From Parachlorella kessleri (lineage: Eukaryota; Chlorophyta; Trebouxiophyceae; Chlorellales; Chlorellaceae), in NCBI GenBank assembly GCA_001598975.1, contig BBXU01001498.1:1-11394 (forward strand): a stretch of DNA of 11,394 bases, read 5' to 3'. Numbering within the stretch: position 1 is the stretch's first letter; each line of letters begins with the position of its first letter. This document shows positions 1 to 8,771 of this stretch, piece by piece. Position numbers and translations under genes: made by a program. The notes beneath the pieces were generated by a model. The model searched no databases and was not told the DNA's origin. It worked only from the letters and a program-made list of their open reading frames with translations.

Positions 1-199
1 TTCAGGCAAGTGGATAGTTTGATGTTTGCAGCTGGGTGGTAAGCTTTGGCATGTAAGCTTTCGCATGATGTGGAAGAGTCGGGAGAGGTATCTTGGGGCA
101 TGTAGTGCCCTGCTTACAGAGGATGGGGAGTGTAGCTGAGCAGTCACGGGTCTTGGCGTGCAAGTCCTGTGGCGTAACAGCTACCCCTGCCCCCTGCAG

Positions 200-3100
200 G
201 TATTGACACACGTGGCAGCAAGCGGCTGTAGTGAGGAAGCTGCCCAGTATGCTGCACTGAGCTCCATGCACGCCCTCATGCGCTTGCCTCAGGTCAGTGT
301 CTTCCGTGTCTGTGGGTGTCCAGTACCTGACACCCTGTGCCCGGTATCATCGATGGCCTTTGTGGACGGGTGGGCTACCGTTACAGTGACCTCCTGGTTC
401 TAGGCAGTGGATTGTGTGCAGTGCTGTAGCCTGTTGTGTTATGGACTTGCGGCTTGGCAGTCACCTCAAGTACCTGATGCTATTCCCAGTATCTATTCTT
501 ACCCCAGTACAGGTTGCTAGGCCGCCTTATCAAATATAGGGCTAGGGCTGGCGGGCGGGTCTTGCTGCGCAACCGTGAAATGGTGCTCTGCCTGCTGTGC
601 AGAACCGGGCCCCGCTGCTGGTGCCCCTTTTGGAGGCGTTTGGGGGCGGCGACTGGTCCTTGGCTGGAAGCGCGGTTACTGTTGCTTGGTTCACATTGCA
701 CGGTCTGCCCGCTGTGCAGAACCGGGCCCCGCTGTTGGCGCCCCTTCTGGAGGCGCTGGGCGGCGGCGACTGGTCCTTGGCAGGAAGTGCGGCGACCGTG
801 CTGTGGGAGTTGGCCTATGATGAGGCCATGGGCAACAACTTCCTCACACTCCAGGTGAGACCGGTGTCGCTGGTTGAGGCATGCACTTGTCCTGCAGCAC
901 AAGGTATTCTTGATGTGTCACTGATCTGCTCTGTTTTTTGCGCCCGCTCTGATCTGAAGGCATTGCTGGTAGGATGACCCCCTCCTTGAGATTTCACTGG
1001 CTTTGGGAGGCCCTCCCTTTTGCCACCGGAGGCTCAGCAAGCAAACAGGGCAGCGTAAGTAAGCGTACCTGTTCCAAACCCACCGCAGGCCTTGCACTCA
1101 GCTCCTCCCTTCATCCCCGCCCTCCTCTCCGCCCTCGCCTGCCCCCACCCCTCCCTCCGGAGGCCAGCCACAGGCCTCCTAGCCTGCATACTCTTTGACG
1201 GGGCCGGCCTCGCCGCCAGCGGCAGCAGCGCGGCCGCGGTAAACACCCAGAGGTGTGTGCTGTGTCGCTGCGCCGTGTGCCCCTGCCTGCTCGCACTGGC
1301 ACTTACAATGTGTGTGGGATTTGCTGAAGCACTGTCTGATCGGTACTAGGGCTGATGCGGCTTAGTGTTGCAGCCAGTGCATGTGTGGCACGCGCAGCGT
1401 CTTGCCAGCCCCCAGCCAGTCGGGCGGCCGCAAGGTGGGATACTTAAGCACACAGCTCTAGCACCCGGCTGGGGAGTAGTTATAGGGAAGGGAAAGCGGC
1501 TTCCTGAGCCAGCATATACTGCCTACCATAGCAGCAAGGGAGTTACCCTTCCTATGGTAGCACCTTATGGGTGCAAAGGTGTGCTACTCTGGGCGACATG
1601 CAAGCGACCTTGCTCTCCTTCCGCCAGGTATCTGATGGTCGATTCCTGGCGCCAAGCGCTGCTGGCCAGCGGATCTCCCACCTTGAGGCTGCTGCTAGAG
1701 TCGGCACGGGATGCGGTGACAGGTGAGCAGCCCTGTGGTCACCCTGCTTAGCAGGGGGGTCCCCACTGGAAAGATTGAGCACAGGTTGGCTCTATTGTAA
1801 GGAACTTGGCAGAGAGGTGACCAGGGCTTTGTCAGGGAAGGGTCCAATGGGTTGTGTCGCACGAGCAGTGACTGCACTGTGGGGATCCTGCTAGATGTAG
1901 CACTGATGAGGGAGTGGCCTGTGTAGGGAGGTCAGGGAGGTCATGTTGCGAAGGGTGACCGGGGGCAGTCGCGGTCTGCTCCTGCACCTTCCGTAAGCTT
2001 GCCATAGGAGCAATCCCCACGCCAGCAGTCTTCACAACCAGTGCCGGTGTAAGGTCCCTTCTTGCCACCATGCTTGATGGGGCATCTCCCTCCATGCGAC
2101 CTTTCAAAGGCAAGGTTTAGTGTCTGCACATGTTGAACCCCTTCCCCATTCCTCCTGCTGCTCTGGTGCAGACCCCCAGCTGGCCCAGCTGTCTCTCACA
2201 GCCCTCGCCAACCTGGCCGCCGCGCGCGGCACGGCGGCCGCCCACGGCGGCTCCCCCGCCACGCCTCCTCAACCCAAACCCAACGCCCTCGACAAGGCCC
2301 TAGACAAGGTCAAGGCCAAGCTGAAAGAGGCGGCCTCACGGCCCGGCCAGCATGGCGGCAGCCCGGGGGGCTCCCCTGGGGGCGGCAGCGCGGGGGGCTC
2401 CTTCACCGGCAGCCACGAGGGCCGGCCGGTCGCCCCGGGACCCCGGGGGGCCATCCTGTGGCCGGACGCCGCGGCCATCCCCACCCTGCTGCACCTGGTG
2501 GTGAACCCTGCGGCGCCGGCGCCCCGGCGCCCTCCTACGGTGGCGCCGGCGACGGGCTGGCAGCCTCCCTGGGCGCCGGCGGCAGCGGCACGTTTGGGAG
2601 TGGCAGCCTGCCGTCCCTCTCCCCCCCAGGGACCCCAGGGTCCGCAGTTTCTTCTGCCACCAACAGCAGCTTCTCGTTCACGCCCATCGGGCAGCTGAGC
2701 GGGGGAGGCCCGGGGGCAGCGGATACCCAGGGGATCGCGCGCATCGTGCTGCCCCCCGCGCTGCTGGCGCTGGGGAATCTGGTGACCGAGCAGGCCGGCC
2801 GGGAGCAGGTGCGCAGGCCTTCGGTGTCTTTTGGGAGTCATTGACTTCAACTCCTTGAGTGACAAGGATGCCAGGGAAAGTTTTGTGTAGGCTCGGACGG
2901 GGCCACCGTTGTGGTCAGTAGTATTCTGGTTGCCTTGCATGTGGCAGGGCAGGTAGGGTGTAGACACTGGAAGGCTCTGGGTTAAAGCCGGGAAGGTGTG
3001 TAGGACACAGTGCCCCAGGCCACCGGTCGACAGGCAGAAGTGCGTTTGTAAGCGAGTTCATGCCTAGGCCGGAATTCGTTGCACCTGCGCCGGAAGAGAG

Positions 3101-3863
3101 GCAAAACGAGGATGCGTCGGTAGGCATCTGAAGTGCATGGAGGCTTGGCAAGGCAATCTCACGACTAATAAGGACTGTGGGTGTTTGTGCTGTAGGTGCG
3201 TGCGTGGGCGAAGGGTCAAGGGCGACATGCCCAGCTGCAGACTGCGCTGAGCACAGCCATGAGCAACAAGAAGCTGCCTCCTCAGGTAAGGAAGGTGTTT
3301 CGGTGTCAAGCTTTACAGCTGGTGTCCCGTTCTTGCTGGAGGAGGCTGCAAGGCCAGCTGTGGCCAGGGTCGTCTACCGGCGCTTTGGCTGGCCGGCCCT
3401 GTCCCTCATGCGTCTCGTGCTTGGACTGCTTTATGGGCTGTTGCAGGTTGGCCGGCCAATGCCTCCTGCAAGGAGGCCTCCCAGCCAGCATTAGGGCACG
3501 TTGCCTCCCCGCGGTGATTAATCATTATAGATTCAATACTTAACTCAACAATTCAAGTATCTAATTGGAATGCACGTGACAGGAAGGGGGTTAGACAGCA
3601 GTGTGGCGGGTGCCAGCTGCGTCAATAAGCAGGCAGGATTAGAAAAGGGAATAAACTGCAAACACAAGGGCACTAAACGACCGTGTACACTTAAGAAAGT
3701 TCAAGCATTTGATTCGTGGCTCTGCTCTGTTGGCTTGCAGGCCCAGGAGCTTGCAAGGCGTCTGCTTCATGAGCTGAGCTCAGTGCCCGGCCCGCTGCAG
3801 AAGGCGTTAGCAGGCCGCCCGGTGCCCCCACCGCCCAGGGCTGCCGCCTACCCGACGCCTTGA
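200..3863 (+). CDS. Armadillo-like helical-repeat protein, 3' part of a multi-exon gene (5' end outside window)
   Basis: This is a spliced gene read from exons joined by phase. Exons: 200-292; 603-854 (or 720-854); 973-1054; 1102-1238 (less likely 1089-1238); 1628-1722; 2172 to about 2808 with an unresolved frame change near 2500; 3196-3285; 3741-3863, ending in TGA. Junctions 292/603, 854/973, 1722/2172, 2808/3196 and 3285/3741 agree in phase. The join from 1238 to 1628 does not, so a small exon is probably missing; 1409-1434 would restore phase. Hydrophobic helix-pair segments such as SAATVLWELAYDEA, FIPALLSALA, QLSLTALANLAAARGT, IPTLLHLV and LLALGNLV suggest ARM/HEAT-type repeats, which usually act as protein-binding scaffolds. 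A basic Lys/Ala segment (KALDKVKAKLKEAA) precedes a Gly/Ser/Pro linker. The C terminus is Pro/Ala-rich. The specific function is not recognised, and no catalytic motif is visible. Confidence 0.6.
587..807 (+). repeat. 117-bp tandem duplication of an ARM exon segment with its splice acceptor
   Basis: Two copies lie at 587 to about 690 and 704 to about 807, offset by exactly 117 bp. Each begins with a pyrimidine-rich stretch ending CTGTGCAG, directly followed by AACCGGGCCCCGCTG. The first 70 or so bases of the two exon portions differ at about eight positions, then divergence increases. Because 117 is 39 codons and there is no stop, transcripts using the first acceptor (after 602) or the second (after 719) both stay in frame. 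The second copy encodes the better ARM-like helix (AATVLWELAYDEA). The tail of the first copy is degraded. Confidence 0.85.
1239..1627 (+). other. Intron region with a probable missed small exon
   Basis: This interval separates the exon ending at 1238 (donor gtaaac, phase 0) from the exon starting at 1628, which needs two bases from its predecessor. Phase arithmetic therefore requires something in between, or a different donor. A candidate is 1409-1434, after the acceptor TTGCCAG and before the donor gtggga. It would add about nine residues and restore frame. The rest is T/G-rich and intron-like, apart from a hairpin at 1523-1560. Confidence 0.3.
1523..1560. repeat. Nested inverted repeat (intronic hairpin)
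   Basis: CTACCATAG at 1523-1531 is perfectly complementary to CTATGGTAG at 1552-1560. Inside it, AAGGG at 1536-1540 pairs with CCCTT at 1546-1550 around the five-base loop AGTTA. The whole folds into a compact 38-base hairpin with a small asymmetric internal loop, in an intron of the ARM-like gene. No function is known to me. It could be a small transposon relic or a structured intron element. Confidence 0.6.
2512..2581 (+). repeat. GGCGCCGGCG repeated three times at exact 30-bp spacing
   Basis: The 10-mer occurs at 2512-2521, 2542-2551 and 2572-2581. In the reading frame that continues to the downstream exons, each gives a Gly-Ala-Gly at ten-residue intervals within a Gly/Ala/Ser-rich linker. 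The periodicity suggests an old 30-bp minisatellite within coding sequence. Such GC-rich palindromic units are prone to slippage and to assembly errors, and they sit beside the frame change in this exon. Confidence 0.7.
3461..3477. repeat. Short perfect hairpin, 7-bp stem
   Basis: GCCTCCT at 3461-3467 pairs perfectly with AGGAGGC at 3471-3477 around the three-base loop GCA. It lies in the last intron of the ARM-like gene, just after a GGCCGGCCAAT motif. A near-identical motif is found on the minus strand next to the second dispersed-repeat copy, where the hairpin is absent. Confidence 0.5.
3571..3712 (+). repeat. Dispersed repeat, copy 1 (within last intron of ARM-like gene)
   Basis: This intron segment matches the minus strand of 9258-9394. 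Shared blocks in order include GTGACAGGAAGGGG, AGCAGTGTGGCGGGTG, CCAGCTG, TAAGCAGGCA and ACCGTGTACACTT, with TTTGA at the end. Mismatches and small indels lie between the blocks. Weaker similarity may extend left to the GGCCGGCCAAT motif near 3450 and right to the splice acceptor at 3740. No terminal inverted repeats, target-site duplications or transposase are evident. It is most simply a degenerate non-autonomous transposable-element copy. Coding potential is not supported. Confidence 0.8.
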
Positions 3864-4195
3864 GTTTCTTGTTACGAAGATGGCGGCAGGTGGTGCGGTG
3901 AAGTGCGCAGATAGGAACTGGGCAGGGCTGGACGCAAGGTATGCTCCTGGGGCGTGCCTTAGGCTCGGAGTCCTGTGTGAGGGTCGTCTAGTGCAGCATG
4001 TGGGCTTGCGCGGGTGCAGGGGTGTGTTGGTACCTCTATTGCGTGAGCAGCTGACTTTGTCAGCCAGGCACCTCTGCCAGTGAAAGCTGACACACACGCT
4101 GGGTGTGTGTGGTACCTGCAGTATTGTGCCCATATTGTTTCCCTACACCGGGGCTGTACAGAGCTTGCGGTTACGGCAGGGAGATTAACTAGTGG

Positions 4196-4200
4196 TGTAA
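4196..4200 (+). terminator. Candidate poly(A) signal TGTAA for the ARM-like gene
   Basis: TGTAA, the common poly(A) signal of chlorophyte nuclear genes, lies 333 bases downstream of the TGA stop and is the first plus-strand occurrence I see after that stop. The motif is short and also occurs in introns, so the call is tentative. Confidence 0.35.
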
Positions 4201-5282
4201 GCCATCAACACGCGCTTGCTTACTATGGCTAGTGGTTGAGCTGGCCGTTGTGTGGCAGCAAGCAGAGCGTGTTGTAGAGCAGGAGTTCCGCAGAGTGTGT
4301 CACCAACCTTTTACGGGAGCTGTCCGTGCAAGAAAAGTTGATGTTCACCTGGCAAATGTTACACCAACGGTGCCTGGTTGCAGCATTCGGAAATGTATCT
4401 TGGCAAGCTGACACGGCTGGCTGCAGTCGCTGTCCTCGGTTCTCGCCTGAGGTCACGTTGTACACGATGAAGGTTGGCAGCTTTTGAAGGGAAGGAAATC
4501 GGAGGGTCATCAGTAGGCTGAAGTGGGGGACGCAAGTGAGGTGCTATGCAGGGCATGGAGTGATCCTGGGCCTGAGCGATTTTCAGCGACGGTATCTAGG
4601 CCCCTAACCAGTTTGCAGTGTTGTGTTACATGTTCCAACCGATCAGGAGCACAGCACTGGTGCACATGTTGCGAGCAGGAGGGACGGGAGCCCTACAGTC
4701 ATGGTATCATAAACACCACATCCCACCAATGGGGAGCAATCCCCAGATAAGAAGAGGAGCATCACACCGCACATCGCCGCATGAAACCCACAGCAATGGC
4801 AGTTCCTTGGTCAAGGGCGCATAACGTTTCTTGGCAGTGCTTGTCCATAAGGCTGCCATGGAACAGGCAGGTCACTCCTGAGACAGAGAACATTGCTAGG
4901 TGAAAAGGCGGCGAAGAGCGGGGGCCACCGCTGTACAACAGCCTAAGCGCCCCCTTCCGGGTGTAGCTAGCAGGAATGATGGCACAAGCGCGGAGGAGAA
5001 GAATATGACAGGGATTCCCTAGCGGAAACAAGAAAGCACCACCTGCCGCCACCTACCCAACAACTAGCAAGGGAGTTGACTGCATCTCGTCCACGTATAA
5101 CTTCCACGTGCGTCTACAACATACCGGATTGATGGTAGCAGCTGGCTCGAGCCCAGGATCCGCCAAGCAAAACCTTTCAGCCGGGACTACCTCACAAGAG
5201 GCCACCCTTCCAAAGGCAAATTTCACAGGATTTAGCTCAGAAGAGACTGGCTGCTAACAAAGCCCTAGGTACTCCCAGCTTG

Positions 5283-5306
5283 CAAGCCAGCCAGCAAGCC
5301 AGCCAC
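5283..5306. repeat. Two-unit 12-bp tandem repeat (CAAGCCAGCCAG)
   Basis: CAAGCCAGCCAG at 5283-5294 is followed immediately by CAAGCCAGCCAC at 5295-5306, identical at 11 of 12 positions. It is a simple short tandem repeat in noncoding sequence. Confidence 0.6.
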
Positions 5307-5885
5307 TCGGCTTTCTCCTAGCTCCTGCTAGCAGTTGGAATGGAAAGTGAGACGCAGGGTGAGATGGGGCCTACGCATGCGGAATCTAGCTAGCGGCCAA
5401 GCCTGGCATCCCAGGGAGTAAGGCCCCCAGGTCCGTTATGATACAAGCCAGGCCATAACAAGTGCTTCACAAGAGAGGCAACATGCCTCCCAGAAAAATG
5501 TGGCAGCGAAGCCCTAGCGATGACCTATGCACAATGAAAGACATGGAGGCATGCACCCTCCTGATTGCCTAGAAATGGCGCAGCAGCATGAAACAGCGGT
5601 CCCCACCTACGAAAGAACAATGCCCAGCTCCTTCGCAGCTTTCAGGGCTGGCCGCTCTGCCGGCCTGCAGCCTGCCGCCGCCACATTGACACTGCCTAAA
5701 CATCACCATAAGGCACGCTGATAGAACCCTAGAACACATTGCAGATTTCATGGAAGCTGTCCTGCCTCTTTTGGCCGCCCCACTTCCGTCCTTGAGACAA
5801 ATCACCCACACAGACTTTGTCGTGGTCCGCGCCCACAACCAACTGGACAAAGTAAGCCAGCCGTCAGAGCTTGCAGCTGGCAGGC

Positions 5886-5890
5886 TTACA
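5886..5890 (-). terminator. Candidate poly(A) signal TGTAA for the S40-like gene
   Basis: The plus strand reads TTACA here, which is TGTAA on the minus strand, about 260 bases past the stop of the S40-like gene. A second minus-strand TGTAA at 4626-4630 coincides with the shift in strand composition near 4600 and could end a longer transcript. Confidence 0.35.
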
Positions 5891-6146
5891 CGCCCAGCTG
5901 ACCAATATGCTAGCGTCTAAGCCTGCCAGCCGCATGCTGCTCCTGCCGCCGCGTAACATGGTGAAGGCGTAAGGGCCGCAGCCGCTGCCAACTGCAAGCC
6001 CCAAGCCCACTCAACCAATCACTCCGCGACCTACTGGTACCTATGACATGACTCTTGCCACCGTATTCCTCCATGCCACCACCCACCAATGCCTAGCCGC
6101 TCCTGACACGGTGCGATACTATGTGCGCGGTGCAAGTGCGTTGTCA

Positions 6147-8115
6147 TCACTGGGGCGTCGTCCCTAGGCCAAGTGCTGCCGAGAGGGAGGAGGTTTGTGT
6201 GGGCACCCTTTGCGGCGGGCGGGCGGGGATCGCTAGCCCACCCTCTCCCATGAGGCTCTCCTTCAGGCGGTCCGTGGTCTCCCCTGCAGGCAAGTTGCCA
6301 GGACATACCTCGCAAGCCTGCCCCAGGCTTCTGCAACAGGTTGCGCTATCCAAAGCAGGGTGGAAGGGCACCAAGTTTTCCATGAGCCGCATGCCCAGAA
6401 CAAAAATGTAAGTGTGTGTGTCCCCTTCCTGTCCCAACACCGCCCCCTACTTAAGGTGACCAAGGAGGTCACACGTCCCAACCTAATGCAAAGGTTAAAG
6501 CAAGACAACTTCAGGCCATCTCATCCGCCATGCTTTCAACTGCATGAGCACACTAACAGCCTTGACAGAACAGGAGGGGTGCACATGCACCTCGCCTGCA
6601 ATCCACCCAACAACATGCCAGGCTGCTCACTCACCTATGGGTGCTCCCAGAGGAGCCGTCTCCAGGAAGCCTGTGGCCCGCATGATGTAATTGCGCTGTG
6701 CCAGCCGCTCCCGCCTGACGGCCGCGCTGGGAGACAGGCCGCTAACGGAGCGGAAGAGCTCCCGCATGTCCCCCGGACCCTGCACGCGCCCGCCACATAA
6801 GACTCTGCTCATCGGCCGATCGTAATTTTTTTGGAACAAGCCGCACAGTGTGCTGCTCGACTTGTGATCGTCAGCCTGAGAGAACTGGGTAGCTCATGTG
6901 CATGGGCCTGGCCTCGCCACTGCGCTTCCCTCCCGAACACAGCGCAACCAACCCACCTCCTGTTCCACCAGGTGCGGCGGCACAAAGCCCTCCTCCCCTG
7001 CCTCAAAGCTATTCCCAGCCAGCATTCGCCGCTGCATCAACGGGATCCCGATAGGCATCGACGTTCCCTGCAGCATAGGTAGGAGCCCAACCACAATCAA
7101 AGAAACCTTCCAGGTAGCGCTGCCCGACCATATCCCCGTGAAAGCAGGTCATGTCTACCGTTAGGCTCCCCAGCTGGGGTGGGACTCATCATGCCGCTGG
7201 CAAGCCGAGCAAATACAACACTGGCTCTCACAGAGGCAAAGTGTCCACCAAAATTCTTCGCCTCTGCAGCCTAGCCTCCACTTGGTCATGGTGGCAAAAC
7301 ATGCAAGTGTTTACACACGCGCGCATACTTGGGACTCAAACGGTGGCATGCAGGGGGCGGTACACCACACCACAAAACCTAACCTTCCCGACTCACCAGC
7401 TTGCAAATCGCATCCGCATGGGATGCCCGCCGCGCCTTGTACCCCTGGAAGTGTATCGCAGCCGCTGCCGGCAGCGAGGCCGCCATCAGGTCATTTTCTG
7501 AAGCAGAGTTGCGAGCCAGCGGACCGTCACCAAACGTCTTCAGAGACCCGACGCGGCTGCCAGGCGTAGTCCCCAGGTCTGCGCTTGCAGATAATGAGAA
7601 AACAGTAAGAGGATAGGTCGAAAAAGCATGCGCCCCTTCTGCACCATCGTTGTAGAGAGCAGGTTCTATCAAGCAACGGTCCAAGGGACACGCAAGACAT
7701 AGGGTCCCTGGCACTTTGAGGGAAGCCTGCAACCGAGCCTGCGAGCGCTCTTGGAAGCACGGTATCCACGGCAGCCCGCACGCAAACACAAGCTATACAG
7801 GTCCGCGCCGGCAAAGCCACTCTGCTCCACGGACTGACCTTCCATTGGCGTCGGCTGTGTGAGGCTAGACTGCAGTGACTGCAGCCGCAACCGCAGGCTT
7901 TCCTCCACTGCATCCTCGTTGTCTGAACTGCTACAGTCAGATATGGCCAACCCATCGTCGCTCAGGCTGTCACTGTCGGACTGGTCGGACCGCTGGACTG
8001 CGCAGTGCTGGGGCGGGGACACAATGGGCTCGGGTGCCGTTGCATCGTCGTTGAAGAAGTCAGACTCATCGAAGTCCAGCTGATCAGGGGCGCCAAGGGT
8101 GGTGGGAGGTGCCAT
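6147..8115 (-). CDS. Putative S40 / DUF584 senescence-regulator-like protein (five exons)
   Basis: Exons on the minus strand: 8115-7839, 7578-7397, 7067-6957, 6875-6635, 6283-6147. All junctions use GT...AG and agree in phase. The coding length is 948 bases, giving 315 residues. The start is the first in-frame ATG. Near the N terminus (residues 14-21) is the acidic motif DFDESDFF, like the DEAD/ESD-W motif that opens plant S40 proteins. Residues 43-72 form a Ser/Asp/Glu-rich acidic stretch with many possible casein-kinase-2 sites. RRAS at 142-145 is a basophilic kinase-type site. The S40-like core has SMPIGIP (156-162), FVPPHLV (181-187) and a final RNYIMRATGFLE (251-262), which resemble the family's S-LPV-IP, VPPHE and VRNA-W--TGFLE blocks in the same order. 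The plant family is linked to senescence and stress responses and is often nuclear. The spacing is longer than in plants, and a 53-residue tail follows the last motif. The family assignment rests on motif memory, not on a search. Confidence 0.6.
6635..6875 (-). other. Exon 4 of the S40-like gene, carrying the conserved C-terminal block
   Basis: The acceptor CTCTCAG is followed by GCTGACGAT, and the donor is CCCATAG|gtgagt. The exon is 241 bp. It carries the segment MSRVLCGGRVQGPGDMREL, comparable to the GRTLKGRDL region of S40 proteins, and the TGFLE ending. About 17 Ser/Ala/Arg-rich residues (roughly 234-250) separate these two blocks, more than in plant relatives. The preceding intron, 6876-6956, is only 81 bp. 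Confidence 0.65.
7397..7578 (-). other. Exon 2 of the S40-like gene
   Basis: The acceptor AAGCGCAG is followed by ACCTGGGG, and the donor is GCTG|gtgagt. The exon is 182 bp. With the single G left by exon 1 it encodes 61 residues, ending in an Ala-rich segment, a basic patch (KARRASHAD) and CKL. It separates the acidic N terminus from the conserved core. Flanking introns are about 260 and 329 bp. Confidence 0.65.
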
Positions 8116-8718
8116 GAACACAAGGCAGTGGTAGGAAAGTACCGCTGGACTTTTCGCGGCTAGGAAGGGCCACACCAGTCGGTTTCAGCCACTCCAAGTG
8201 CGCCTGCAGCGCTGCAACGCCTGCAAAGAAGGAAAATTGAAGGGGCGCTCAGCGTGCCGGCACCAAAGGCACAAGCAGGCACACGAGGGTACCACGTGTC
8301 CTTCGAAACAATAGATACGCTACAAAGCGGCTGCGCTGAGGAAAAGTCAAGGAGCCCAGGTCATGACATTCAGCTCCAGTCCACGCGCTTAGGCCCCCGT
8401 TCTCACAGACCTGTCGACCTAAGCCCCTCTGCCCGTTTGATTTGCAAGACCGCAGCAGAGAGGGGAGCAAAGCTCCAACGGAGGTTGAAGGAGGAACCAG
8501 CACTAGAGTGGCCGCGAAGACAGGTCCGTGGTAAGTCTCAAGGTTGAGCTAATCACAAGAAAACCAGCACCTGTGAGAAGCTGGCTGGGCCGCTTGGGTG
8601 AAACTTTCGTACTGCCTGGTATTGCAGCGGCCTACAAGTTTGGATAAGCACTATCGACATAACAGAGCCCTGCAGAATGGCTAGTAGCTTGTTTAAGTTG
8701 TAGATGCAGCTGTTCCAT

Positions 8719-8771
8719 GTCACTCACCGTGTCACTCACTTGTGTCAGTCACTCACCTCCGTGACACTCAC
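8719..8771. repeat. Clustered GTCACTCAC direct repeats
   Basis: Three perfect copies of GTCACTCAC lie at 8719-8727, 8731-8739 and 8748-8756, followed by the variant GACACTCACC at 8762-8771. On the minus strand the unit reads GTGAGTGAC. It lies about 600 bp upstream of the S40-like start codon, so a regulatory role is possible, but a degenerate simple repeat is just as likely. Confidence 0.55.

Larger units (their letters stand above)
3864..6146. other. Gene-free interval between converging plus- and minus-strand genes
   Basis: I see no supported coding exons here on either strand. Open stretches are short, lack recognisable domains and do not chain through splice sites. The plus strand is T/G-rich up to about 4600, then A/C-rich. 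This mirrors the sense-strand bias of introns and UTRs in the flanking genes and suggests plus-strand transcription to about 4.2-4.6 kb, with minus-strand transcription from the right. Candidate poly(A) signals are TGTAA at 4196-4200 (plus) and at 5886-5890 and 4626-4630 (minus). No tRNA- or rRNA-like sequence was recognised. Confidence 0.4.

Noticed and set aside
480..902. 140-codon minus-strand open frame with an internal protein repeat
   Set aside because: The repeat is simply the antisense of the 117-bp exon duplication. The plus-strand frame has matching splice sites and phase continuity.
2269..2967. 232-codon open frame on the minus strand
   Set aside because: It is antisense to the GC-rich ARM-like exon, is Pro/Gly/Arg-rich and runs past the exon's donor. 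It is explained as a shadow of high-GC coding sequence on the other strand.
3286..3500. Possible extra exon of the ARM-like gene in the last intron
   Set aside because: Open frames exist, but exons 3196-3285 and 3741-3863 already join in phase 0. The stretch also borders the dispersed repeat and contains hairpin and GGCCGGCC sequence typical of intron.
4229..5052. Minus-strand open frames at 4229-4510 and 4762-5052
   Set aside because: No domains, no consistent splice chain and no compositional signature of coding sequence. They are more likely 3' UTR or intergenic.
5527..5850. Overlapping short open frames on both strands
   Set aside because: Neither frame shows family motifs or joins an exon chain. 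The region is best treated as downstream noncoding sequence of the S40-like gene.
8719..8771. CRISPR-like or operator array from the GTCACTCAC copies
   Set aside because: Units are 9 bp with 3-8 bp between them, far too short for CRISPR repeats and spacers, and the genome context is eukaryotic.
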